NCBI GenBank assembly: GCA_018817035.1
Contig: JAHIUV010000173.1
Span: forward strand, 1 to 10,463
DNA length: 10,463 bases
Source: Candidatus Omnitrophota bacterium
Lineage (GTDB): Bacteria > Omnitrophota > Gorgyraeia > Gorgyraeales > Gorgyraeaceae
Direction of reading: 5' to 3'
The first letter of the stretch is position 1. Each line of letters starts with the position of its first letter. A model generated the notes under the pieces. The model was not told where the DNA came from, did not search any database, and was given only the letters and a program-made list of their open reading frames with translations. The position numbers and the translations under genes are program-made. Below, piece by piece: positions 1 through 5,968 of this stretch.

Positions 1-34
1 ACTGAGGATGCCGACATTGCAAAAGAGAGGCATC
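1..34. other. Unassigned left edge, possible tail of an upstream gene
   Basis: These bases precede the tandem repeats and cannot be assigned. One frame meets a TGA at 3-5, which could be the stop of an upstream gene. Another frame stays open from base 1 through the first repeat copy and stops at TAA 64-66. Both are compatible with a gene ending here, and argJ or argC commonly sits before argB, but the visible residues are too few to recognise a family. Confidence 0.2.
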
Positions 35-116
35 AGTTCTCGACAAGCTCGAACGATATTCTTTAAACAAGCATAAGTTCTCGACAAGCTCGAACGATAT
101 TCTTTAAACAAGCATA
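35..116. repeat. Two perfect 41-bp tandem repeats upstream of argB
   Basis: The unit at 35-75 is repeated without a mismatch at 76-116, and the first ten bases of a third copy follow at 117-126 before the sequence diverges. Each unit contains TTCTCGACAAGCTCGAA (37-53 and 78-94). The exact reverse complement of that 17-mer is found at 5908-5924, so the units belong to the same repeat family as the element before lysA. With only two copies and no spacers this is a local duplication of a dispersed repeat, not a CRISPR array. Confidence 0.9.
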
Positions 117-118
117 AG

Positions 119-155
119 TTCTCGACTCCCCGCCTGAGGCGGACGAAGTCGAGAA
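119..155. repeat. Nested hairpin repeat in the argB leader
   Basis: Outer arms TTCTCGACT (119-127) and AGTCGAGAA (147-155) are perfect reverse complements. Inside them CCGCC (130-134) and GGCGG (138-142) form a second perfect stem around a TGA loop. The element ends immediately before the argB Shine-Dalgarno-like GATAAGG (156-162). No T-run follows, so it is not a classical intrinsic terminator. Effects on argB translation or on RNA stability are possible but unproven. Confidence 0.8.
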
Positions 156-170
156 GATAAGGTTTTAAAT

Positions 171-1028
171 ATGCAGGAAGCCATAAGAAAATCAGAAGTG
201 CTCATAGAGGCATTGCCGTATATAAAGTCGTATGCCAATAAGATATTCGTAATAAAGTACGGCGGGAGCGCGCTCCTAGACCCTGTGATCAAAAAAGGGG
301 TCTTGCAGGATATAGTTTTTATGAGTTACGTCGGCATAAGGCCTGTCCTTGTGCATGGAGGCGGCCCGTTCATAAATGAGGAATTAAATAAAGCAGGGAT
401 AAAAGTAGAATTTAAGAATGGTTTGAGGGTAACACCAAAAGAGACTATGGATATAGTCGCTAAAGTTTTAAGCGGGGTCAACCAGGGAATAGCGGCTGAC
501 ATAAAGGCCCTGGGAGGGAGAGCGGTAAGCTTTGACGCGCTGGGGAAAAACGCGATAAAAGCAAAGCCGCATAAGAATGCCGCGGGCATGGGTTTTATAG
601 GAGAGGTAGGCTCCATAGACGCGGACGCGGTAAAAAAAGCTGTCAGGCCGAGATCAGTTCCTGTGATATCTTCGGTAGGCATCGGGAGTGATGGGACGCA
701 TTACAATGTCAATGCTGATGATGTTGCTTCGGCGATCGCCGCGGCGATAAAGGCGGTAAAATTCGTTTTGCTTACCGACGTTAAAGGGATAATGAGAGAA
801 AAAGGGGATGAGGGCACTTTGATATCCACGTTGACTATGGACAATGCCGAAAAACTGATAGAGGAAGAGGTCATTAAGGGCGGCATGATACCAAAGGTCA
901 GGGCGTGCACGAGGGCTCTTGCCGGAGGCATCTCAAAAACACATATAATAGACGGAAGGATCCCGCATAGTTTACTGCTGGAGATCTTTACGGACAAAGG
1001 TATCGGAACGGAGATAGTAAAATCATGA
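171..1028 (+). CDS. argB: Acetylglutamate kinase
   Basis: Catalyses ATP-dependent phosphorylation of N-acetylglutamate in the cytoplasm, the second step of the cyclic or linear ornithine pathway. The 285-residue product is a complete amino-acid kinase family protein. KYGGSA (residues 29-34) and VHGGGP (61-66) form the phosphate- and substrate-binding loops, FKNGLRVT lies at 81-88, the NADD segment at 181-184, and GGMIPK with a conserved lysine at 237-242. An N-terminal helix of about 20 residues and a C-terminal segment reading HSLLLEIFTDKGIGTEI (266-282) resemble the arginine-inhibited hexameric NAGKs of Thermotoga and Pseudomonas, so feedback inhibition by arginine is inferred. The ATG at 171 is supported by GATAAGG (156-162), 8 bases upstream. 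The stop overlaps the argD start by four bases, suggesting translational coupling. The expected partners argC and argJ are not visible and may lie to the left. Confidence 0.97.
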   Translation: MQEAIRKSEVLIEALPYIKSYANKIFVIKYGGSALLDPVIKKGVLQDIVFMSYVGIRPVLVHGGGPFINEELNKAGIKVEFKNGLRVTPKETMDIVAKVLSGVNQGIAADIKALGGRAVSFDALGKNAIKAKPHKNAAGMGFIGEVGSIDADAVKKAVRPRSVPVISSVGIGSDGTHYNVNADDVASAIAAAIKAVKFVLLTDVKGIMREKGDEGTLISTLTMDNAEKLIEEEVIKGGMIPKVRACTRALAGGISKTHIIDGRIPHSLLLEIFTDKGIGTEIVKS

Positions 1029-2200
1029 ATACAAAAGAGATCATGGCGCAGTATGAAGAATTCGTAATAGGGACTTATACCAGGATTCCGACGGTGATAG
1101 TCAAGGGTAAAGGCCTTAAAGTTTGGGACCTTGAGGGTAATGAATACCTGGATTTTTTTCCGGGATGGGCAGTGAGCGGACTGGGGCATTGTCACCCTAT
1201 GGTCGTGAACGCGGTCAGGAATTATATAAAAAAGATCATTCACGTGCCTAATAATTATTACAATATGCTCCAGGGAAAGCTCGCGCAGAGGATAATAGAA
1301 AACTCTTTCAGCGGCAAGGTATTCTTTTGTAACAGCGGAGCCGAAGCGAATGAGGCCGCGATAAAATTAGTAAGGGCATATGGATCGTCAAAGGGAAAAT
1401 ATGAGATCATTACGATGCAAAACTCTTTTCACGGGAGGACATTGGCGACGATGACAGCCACGGGACAACCTAAATACCAAAAAGGTTTTGAACCCTTGCC
1501 CGCGGGTTTTAAGTCAGTTCCTTTTAATGATATAAAGGCGCTGGAAGACGCCGTAACCGACAAGACAGCGGCTATCATGCTTGAATTGATACAGGGAGAG
1601 GGCGGGATAAACGTTGCGGACGCGGATTATGTGAAAAAGGTCAGGGAGCTCTGCGACAGGAAAGGCCTGGTGCTTGTTTTTGATGAGGTACAGACAGGCA
1701 TGGGCAGGACAGGCGAGATGTTCTGTTTCCAGGTTTACGGGGTCCAGCCTGACGTAATGACGCTGGCTAAATCTCTGGGCGGAGGACTTCCCATAGGCGC
1801 GACTGTGGCGGCAGGGAAATTCGCGGATGTGTTAAAGCCCGGCATGCACGCTTCGACATTCGGGGGCAGTCCTATTGCCTGCGCCGCGGCGATTGCTGTA
1901 TTTGACGCTATTAAAAAAGAAAAGTTGCTTTCTAATACGAGAAATATGGGAAAATATCTTGTCGAAAAACTTAATGGGTTGAAAAAGAAGCATCCTGTAA
2001 TAAAAGAGATAAGGGGTAAGGGGCTTATGATAGGCGCCGAACTTACCGTAGAAGGCAAAGATATAGTTGATAATTGCTTTAAAGAAAAAGTATTGATAAA
2101 TTGCGCGCATGGCTGCGTATTGAGGCTGATGCCCGGGATGATAGTAAATAAGAAACAAATAGACACAGCCATCGCCGCCTTAGATAAGGTAATGCCGTAA
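1025..2200 (+). CDS. argD: Acetylornithine aminotransferase
   Basis: PLP-dependent class III aminotransferase that converts N-acetylglutamate semialdehyde plus glutamate to N-acetylornithine and 2-oxoglutarate. Length is 391 residues, typical of ArgD. Visible motifs are the phosphate-binding NSGAEANE (103-110), FHGRT (135-139), the PLP-nitrogen aspartate in VFDEVQTGMGRTG (D220) and the Schiff-base lysine in LAKSLGGGLPIGA (K249). The start overlaps the argB stop as ATGA, with a weak GGAG at 1010-1013. In some bacteria ArgD also acts as N-succinyl-diaminopimelate aminotransferase. Here a DapL-type gene at the right end of the window makes that second role less necessary. Other class III aminotransferases (ornithine or GABA types) are possible on motif alone, but the position directly after argB decides for argD. 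Confidence 0.96.
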   Translation: MNTKEIMAQYEEFVIGTYTRIPTVIVKGKGLKVWDLEGNEYLDFFPGWAVSGLGHCHPMVVNAVRNYIKKIIHVPNNYYNMLQGKLAQRIIENSFSGKVFFCNSGAEANEAAIKLVRAYGSSKGKYEIITMQNSFHGRTLATMTATGQPKYQKGFEPLPAGFKSVPFNDIKALEDAVTDKTAAIMLELIQGEGGINVADADYVKKVRELCDRKGLVLVFDEVQTGMGRTGEMFCFQVYGVQPDVMTLAKSLGGGLPIGATVAAGKFADVLKPGMHASTFGGSPIACAAAIAVFDAIKKEKLLSNTRNMGKYLVEKLNGLKKKHPVIKEIRGKGLMIGAELTVEGKDIVDNCFKEKVLINCAHGCVLRLMPGMIVNKKQIDTAIAALDKVMP

Positions 2201-2214
2201 CCGGATGCTTGCAG

Positions 2215-2246
2215 GATAATAGGTCATTGCGATAATAGGTCATTGC
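2215..2246. repeat. 16-bp perfect tandem duplication
   Basis: GATAATAGGTCATTGC occurs at 2215-2230 and again at 2231-2246 with no mismatch or spacer. It begins 14 bases after the argD stop and ends just before the composite inverted repeat. No protein-coding or regulatory meaning is apparent. Confidence 0.9.
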
Positions 2247-2251
2247 GAGTG

Positions 2252-2373
2252 TTCTCGACTCCGCCCGCCTCCGGCGGACTTCGCTCGAACAATATTCTTC
2301 GATTTATTACGGGGCAGGCTCGAAGGATATTAGTTATTCTTCGAGCGGAGTGCCGAAGGCACGTAGTCGAGAA
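2252..2373. repeat. Composite inverted repeat between argD and argF
   Basis: Outer arms TTCTCGACT (2252-2260) and AGTCGAGAA (2365-2373) are perfect reverse complements and identical to the arms at 119-155. Four hairpins can be drawn between them: CCGCC/GGCGG (2265-2269/2273-2277), TCGAA/TTCGA (2285-2289/2298-2302), GCTCGAA/TTCGAGC (2318-2324/2340-2346) and GTGCC/GGCAC (2350-2354/2358-2362). The layout reads as two copies of one unit facing each other, each made of the TTCTCGACT arm, a short GC-rich hairpin, then GCTCGAA with a partner arm. The right half ends directly before the argF Shine-Dalgarno. No transposase gene is nearby. Confidence 0.82.
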
Positions 2374-2376
2374 GTT

Positions 2377-2387
2377 AAGGAGGAAGG
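2377..2387 (+). promoter_or_regulatory. argF ribosome binding site
   Basis: AAGGAGGAAGG lies 7 bases before the ATG at 2395 and is the strongest Shine-Dalgarno in the window. It decides the argF start. An in-frame GTG at 2350 lies within the repeat, has no comparable site, and would add 15 residues encoded by repeat sequence. Confidence 0.85.
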
Positions 2388-2394
2388 AATAATT

Positions 2395-3288
2395 ATGAAT
2401 AAAGATTTAGTATCCATAAAAGATTTGAGTGTGCCTGAGATAAGCGGCCTCTTTGACCTGGCGGCTGAATTAAAGAAGAACAGGAAGTCGCATGAGCAGA
2501 TGTTAAAGGGCCATACGCTTGGACTCATCTTTGAAAAACCGTCTAACAGGACAAGGGTTTCTTTCGAGGTGGGGATGTTTGAGCTCGGAGGGAACTCGAT
2601 CTATCTCGGCTCCGAAGAGATAAGGCTTGGAAAAAGAGAAGCGGTAAAGGACGCGGCAAAAGTACTTTCGAGATATCTTGATTGTATAGTCGCCAGGACT
2701 TTCTCTCACGCGAGGTTCCTTGAGATCGTAAAGAATTCCGATGTGCCTGTTATAAACGGGCTCACTGATCTCCTGCATCCGTGCCAGGCGCTCAGCGACA
2801 TATTTACTATAAAGGAAAAGAAGGGCCTGAATGGCATTACCCTTGTTTTTATAGGTGACGCGAACAATGTTTTAAACTCGCTTCTTTATGGTTGCGGCAA
2901 AGTAGGCATCAAGATGAACATCGCGTCTCCTAAAGGTTATGGCCCAAGGGAAGACATATTGGAAAATTCCGCTTGCGACGTAAAAATATTCGATTCAGCC
3001 GAGGATGCTGTCAAAGGCGCTGATGTAATCTATACGGATGTATGGACCAGCATGGGCCAGGAAAAGGAATACAAGAAGAGGCTCAGAAGGTTTAAGAAAT
3101 TTCAGGTAAACTCAGAACTTTTAAATCTGGCTAAAAAGGACGCGATGGTAATGCATTGCCTGCCCGCTCACAGGGGCGAGGAAATCACGGACGAGGTTTT
3201 GGACGGTAAACAGTCAATAGTAGTCGACCAGGCGGAGAACAGGCTGCACATGCAGAAGGCTATACTGGTAAAACTTTTGAGAGGGTAA
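2395..3288 (+). CDS. argF: Ornithine carbamoyltransferase
   Basis: Transfers the carbamoyl group from carbamoyl phosphate to ornithine, giving citrulline, in the cytoplasm. From the ATG at 2395 the product is 297 residues, slightly short but normal for the family. The carbamoyl-phosphate loop reads KPSNRTRVSFE (48-58), with N where STRTR is most common. HPCQ is at 128-131, the ornithine-contacting DVWTSMG at 215-221 and HCLPAHRGEE at 254-263. The SMG loop and HCLPAHRGEE favour ornithine as substrate over acetyl- or succinylornithine. The start is set by the Shine-Dalgarno at 2377-2387. argG begins one base after the stop, so the two are almost certainly co-translated. The 194-bp gap from argD is filled with repeats and may divide the arginine cluster into two expression units. 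Confidence 0.96.
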   Translation: MNKDLVSIKDLSVPEISGLFDLAAELKKNRKSHEQMLKGHTLGLIFEKPSNRTRVSFEVGMFELGGNSIYLGSEEIRLGKREAVKDAAKVLSRYLDCIVARTFSHARFLEIVKNSDVPVINGLTDLLHPCQALSDIFTIKEKKGLNGITLVFIGDANNVLNSLLYGCGKVGIKMNIASPKGYGPREDILENSACDVKIFDSAEDAVKGADVIYTDVWTSMGQEKEYKKRLRRFKKFQVNSELLNLAKKDAMVMHCLPAHRGEEITDEVLDGKQSIVVDQAENRLHMQKAILVKLLRG

Positions 3289-3289
3289 T

Positions 3290-4462
3290 ATGGATAAAAA
3301 GATAGTTTTAGCGTATTCTGGCGGATTGGATACCTCGGTTGCCGTAAGATGGCTTGCCGATAAAGGCTATGAGGTGATAGCGTATATGGCTGACGTGGGC
3401 CAGGGCGGTGATTTTCAGAAATTAAAGAAAAGGGCTTCTTCCGCCGGCACTTCAAAAGTCGTGATTGAAAACTTGCAAAAGGAATTTGCCGAGGATTTTG
3501 TTTTCCCGTCTTTAAAAGCGGGCGCGGTTTATGAGTCTAAATATCTCCTGGCAACAGCGCTTTCAAGACCTATCATAGCAAAAGGCCTGGTTGAGACTGC
3601 CAAGAAAGAAAAGGCAGGATGCATTGCGCATGGCTGCACAGGAAAAGGCAATGACCAGGTAAGGTTCGAGGTGACGTCAATGGCGCTCGCTCCTGACCTG
3701 AAAATAATGGCTCCGCTCAGGGAATGGGATATGTTGTCAAGGGAAGAGGAAATAGAATATGCCGGGGAAAAAGGCATAGATATAGATGTCACTAAAAAAA
3801 GCCCGTACAGCCTGGACCAAAATATATGGGGCATCAGTATTGAGTGCGGCGTGCTCGAGGATCCGTGGAATGAACCGCCGCAGGACGCGTACAAGATGAC
3901 CGTGGACCCGAAAAAAGCGCCCAATAAAGCCGAATACGTGGAGATCGGTTTTGAAAAAGGCGCGCCTGTGAAAATAAACGGGAAAAAATATAACCCTGTT
4001 GACTTGATCGTGACGCTTAATGAAATAGGCGGCGCGCACGGCATAGGGAGGACCGATATGGTGGAGAATAGGCTAGTTGGTATTAAGTCAAGAGAGATAT
4101 ATGAGGCTCCGGGAGGGTGGATACTGCACAAGGCGCATAAAGACCTTGAGGCACTTGTATTAGACAGGGAACTTCTGCATTTCAAAGAAAGCATTTCCCT
4201 TAAATACGCGGAGCTGGTCTATTATGGCCTGTGGTTTACGCCTTTAAAAAAGGCGCTGGATGCTTTTGTAAGCGATACACAGAAAAAAGTTACAGGCAGT
4301 GTGAAGATGAAATTATTAAAAGGCGCGGCGAGTGTAGTCGGCAGAAAATCCCCGAATTCTCTTTATAAAAAAGAAATGGCGACATATGAGCCCGGAGATA
4401 AATTCGACAGATCAGTGGCGGAAGGTTTTATCAAGGTGTGGGGAATGCCGTATAAAAGATAA
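3290..4462 (+). CDS. argG: Argininosuccinate synthase
   Basis: Condenses citrulline and aspartate with ATP to form argininosuccinate, AMP and pyrophosphate. The 390-residue product is full length for the type I bacterial enzyme. The N-terminal PP-loop reads AYSGGLDTS (8-16), HGCTGKGNDQVRFE (114-127) contacts nucleotide and aspartate, REW (144-146) and YSLDQNIWG (173-181) follow, and the synthetase domain carries GRTDMVENRLVGIKSRE (253-269). All family blocks are present in order and no frameshift is seen. The ATG is 1 base after the argF stop, with GAGAGGG (3279-3285) inside the last argF codons as ribosome binding site. argH follows after 39 bases, as expected for the final two arginine steps. 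Confidence 0.97.
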   Translation: MDKKIVLAYSGGLDTSVAVRWLADKGYEVIAYMADVGQGGDFQKLKKRASSAGTSKVVIENLQKEFAEDFVFPSLKAGAVYESKYLLATALSRPIIAKGLVETAKKEKAGCIAHGCTGKGNDQVRFEVTSMALAPDLKIMAPLREWDMLSREEEIEYAGEKGIDIDVTKKSPYSLDQNIWGISIECGVLEDPWNEPPQDAYKMTVDPKKAPNKAEYVEIGFEKGAPVKINGKKYNPVDLIVTLNEIGGAHGIGRTDMVENRLVGIKSREIYEAPGGWILHKAHKDLEALVLDRELLHFKESISLKYAELVYYGLWFTPLKKALDAFVSDTQKKVTGSVKMKLLKGAASVVGRKSPNSLYKKEMATYEPGDKFDRSVAEGFIKVWGMPYKR

Positions 4463-4489
4463 CAGTTTACGGTTGACAGTTGACAGAAG
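4462..4489. repeat. Degenerate 14-bp tandem repeat between argG and argH
   Basis: Two 14-base units starting ACAGTT at 4462 and 4476 match at 10 of 14 positions, and within them the heptamer GTTGACA is perfectly duplicated at 4472-4485. The TTGACA hexamers look like -35 boxes, but no acceptable -10 follows at 16-18 bases, so a promoter is not called. The argH Shine-Dalgarno GGGAG (4491-4495) comes straight after. Confidence 0.6.
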
Positions 4490-4501
4490 CGGGAGATTGT
4501 T

Positions 4502-5830
4502 ATGAAAAGTAAGATGTGGGGCGGAAGATTTAGTAAAAAGACAAATCCTTTGGTAGAGGAATTTACCAGGTCTATCCAGTTTGACAAAAAACTGGCTGAG
4601 TATGACTGCATAGGATCTCTTGCGCATATAGATATCCTGAAAAAGGCAGGGCTGTTGACTCCGGGAGAACATAAAAAACTGCAGTCCGGGCTAAAAGGCA
4701 TCCTTTCTTCGATAAAAAAAGGTTCGTTTAAAGTAAATGACTCTTTCGAGGATATACATAGTTACATCCAGAGCCTTTTAGAAAAAAAATCAGGCAAGGC
4801 GGCGCTTAAGCTCCACACCTGCAGGTCAAGGAACGACCAGGTGCTTTTTGACACAAAACTTTACTCTTTGAAAAATATTTCAGTATCGTTAAATATTTTT
4901 TCCGGCCTTATCGAAAAACTAAACAGCGTCGCAAAAGCCAATGCCGCGGTGATCATGCCGGGTTATACGCACCTGCAGCATGCCATGCCCGTAAGGCTGT
5001 ATGATTATTTAGGCGCTTACGCCCAGATGTTCTCAAGGGACGTTAAAAGGTTGAGCAATGCCTCTGACAATATTAAATTGACAATGGGCTCGGGCGCTAT
5101 CGCCGGGACATGTATAGACTATTCAAAGTATAGCGTTACTTCTGTGTATCCATGCGCGATCTGCGCTCCTGCCAATTCCATAGACACCGTAAGTGACAGG
5201 GATTTCGTGATAGAGATATTGAGCGCGCTGGCTACAACGGGAATGCATCTGTCCAGGCTGGCGGAGGATATGATACTATGGGCGACGAAAGAATTCGATT
5301 TTATAGATATAGACGACGCGTTCTGTACAGGCAGTTCCCTCATGCCGCAGAAGAAAAATCCTGATGTGTTGGAGCTTATAAGGGGAAACACAGGGAAACT
5401 CTACGGTAATCTCATGAGCGTAATGGTAATGATGAAGGGCTTACCTTTATCGTATAACAGGGATATGCAGTTGGATAAAGAGCCGCTCTTTGATTCGTTC
5501 GATATTATTCAAAAAGAATTGATGATCGTGACCGAGCTTTTTTCTAATATAAAGTTCAAGAATGAAAACATGGAAAAAGGCCTCCAAAACGAAAGCCTTT
5601 ACGCCACTGATATAGCGGATTACCTGGTGCAGAAGGGAACAGCTTTTAAAGACGCGCACGCCATCATAGGCAAGCTCATAGCGTATAAACTAAAGACAAA
5701 TAAAGAGATCAAAAATATGTTCAATGCTGAACTTAACAGTTTCCATCCCGCGTTGAACAAAAAAGTAGTAAAGGAAATAATAGACCCAAAAGCATCAGTG
5801 ATGTCCAAAAGATCAATAAAAAGGAAATAG
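4502..5830 (+). CDS. argH: Argininosuccinate lyase with a shortened C-terminus
   Basis: Splits argininosuccinate into arginine and fumarate; member of the fumarase/aspartase superfamily, active as a homotetramer. Family blocks are in order: WGGRF (6-10), EDIH (83-86), HTCRSRNDQV (105-114, with C107 where G is usual), GYTHLQ (154-159), GSGAIAG (196-202), SDRDF (231-235) and the signature GSSLMPQKKNPD (277-288) that carries the catalytic serine loop. The segment 203-224 fits the family poorly. At the end, ASVMSKRSIK aligns with the position where relatives continue into a GG-containing tail and a last helix, but here only RK and a stop follow, giving 442 residues instead of about 460. Those last codons and the TAG lie in the 5821-5852 palindrome. 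Start supported by GGGAG 6 bases upstream. Probably functional, because all catalytic motifs remain. Confidence 0.94.
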   Translation: MKSKMWGGRFSKKTNPLVEEFTRSIQFDKKLAEYDCIGSLAHIDILKKAGLLTPGEHKKLQSGLKGILSSIKKGSFKVNDSFEDIHSYIQSLLEKKSGKAALKLHTCRSRNDQVLFDTKLYSLKNISVSLNIFSGLIEKLNSVAKANAAVIMPGYTHLQHAMPVRLYDYLGAYAQMFSRDVKRLSNASDNIKLTMGSGAIAGTCIDYSKYSVTSVYPCAICAPANSIDTVSDRDFVIEILSALATTGMHLSRLAEDMILWATKEFDFIDIDDAFCTGSSLMPQKKNPDVLELIRGNTGKLYGNLMSVMVMMKGLPLSYNRDMQLDKEPLFDSFDIIQKELMIVTELFSNIKFKNENMEKGLQNESLYATDIADYLVQKGTAFKDAHAIIGKLIAYKLKTNKEIKNMFNAELNSFHPALNKKVVKEIIDPKASVMSKRSIKRK

Positions 5831-5852
5831 GGGGACGGAGCCCTATTTCCTT
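5821..5852. repeat. 12-bp perfect palindrome containing the argH stop
   Basis: AAGGAAATAGGG (5821-5832) and CCCTATTTCCTT (5841-5852) are exact reverse complements around the 8-base loop GGACGGAG. The argH TAG (5828-5830) is in the left arm. The GGGGACGG-centred palindrome resembles REP-type repeats mobilised in trans by IS200-like RAYT transposases; that assignment is from memory of the type and is inference. No T-run follows the stem, so a standard intrinsic terminator is unlikely, although the stem could stabilise the 3' end of the arg transcript. Confidence 0.85.
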
Positions 5853-5860
5853 AACTTTAG

Positions 5861-5924
5861 TTCTCGACTCCGTCCCGAAGTATCGGGACTACGCTCGAAC
5901 AATATTCTTCGAGCTTGTCGAGAA
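5861..5924. repeat. Cloverleaf-like repeat unit between argH and lysA
   Basis: Outer arms TTCTCGAC (5861-5868) and GTCGAGAA (5917-5924) are perfect reverse complements. Two further perfect hairpins lie between them: GTCCCGA/TCGGGAC (5872-5878/5883-5889, loop AGTA) and GCTCGAA/TTCGAGC (5893-5899/5908-5914, loop CAATATTC). The whole can fold as a three-way junction on either strand. The same outer arm and the CGAACAATATTCTTCGA core recur at 2285-2302, and TTCGAGCTTGTCGAGAA (5908-5924) is the reverse complement of the core of the 41-bp tandem units. From here to the lysA Shine-Dalgarno no lysine riboswitch or other leader is apparent. Confidence 0.85.
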
Positions 5925-5968
5925 GATAACTCAGGGAAATAAGGCTTCGTATCATAGGAGAAAAGGAT

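Noticed and set aside
35..126. Tandem 41-bp repeats as a CRISPR array
   Set aside because: The two copies are adjacent with no unique spacers, and the unit is related to dispersed repeats elsewhere in the window. No cas gene is present.
2350..2394. Upstream GTG start for argF adding 15 residues
   Set aside because: The GTG and following codons lie inside the repeat, while the ATG at 2395 has a strong Shine-Dalgarno at the right distance and gives the normal OTC N-terminus.
3529..4194. Long antisense open frame of 221 codons within argG
   Set aside because: It is the shadow of a complete, well-conserved argG on the other strand, with no recognisable motifs or ribosome binding site.
4472..4508. 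Promoter with TTGACA -35 boxes before argH
   Set aside because: The hexamers come from a tandem repeat and no TATAAT-like box lies 16-18 bases downstream of either.
5108..5180. Compensating frameshifts in argH
   Set aside because: The alternative frames here hit stops or give no family-like sequence, so the divergent segment is taken as genuine.
5821..5860. Rho-independent terminator after argH
   Set aside because: The 12-bp stem is followed by TTAACTTTAG, not a T-run, and its arms match a repeat type better.
5831..5968. Lysine riboswitch (L box) or other leader before lysA
   Set aside because: The 138-bp gap is mostly the palindrome and the cloverleaf repeat, too short and without recognisable L-box core elements.
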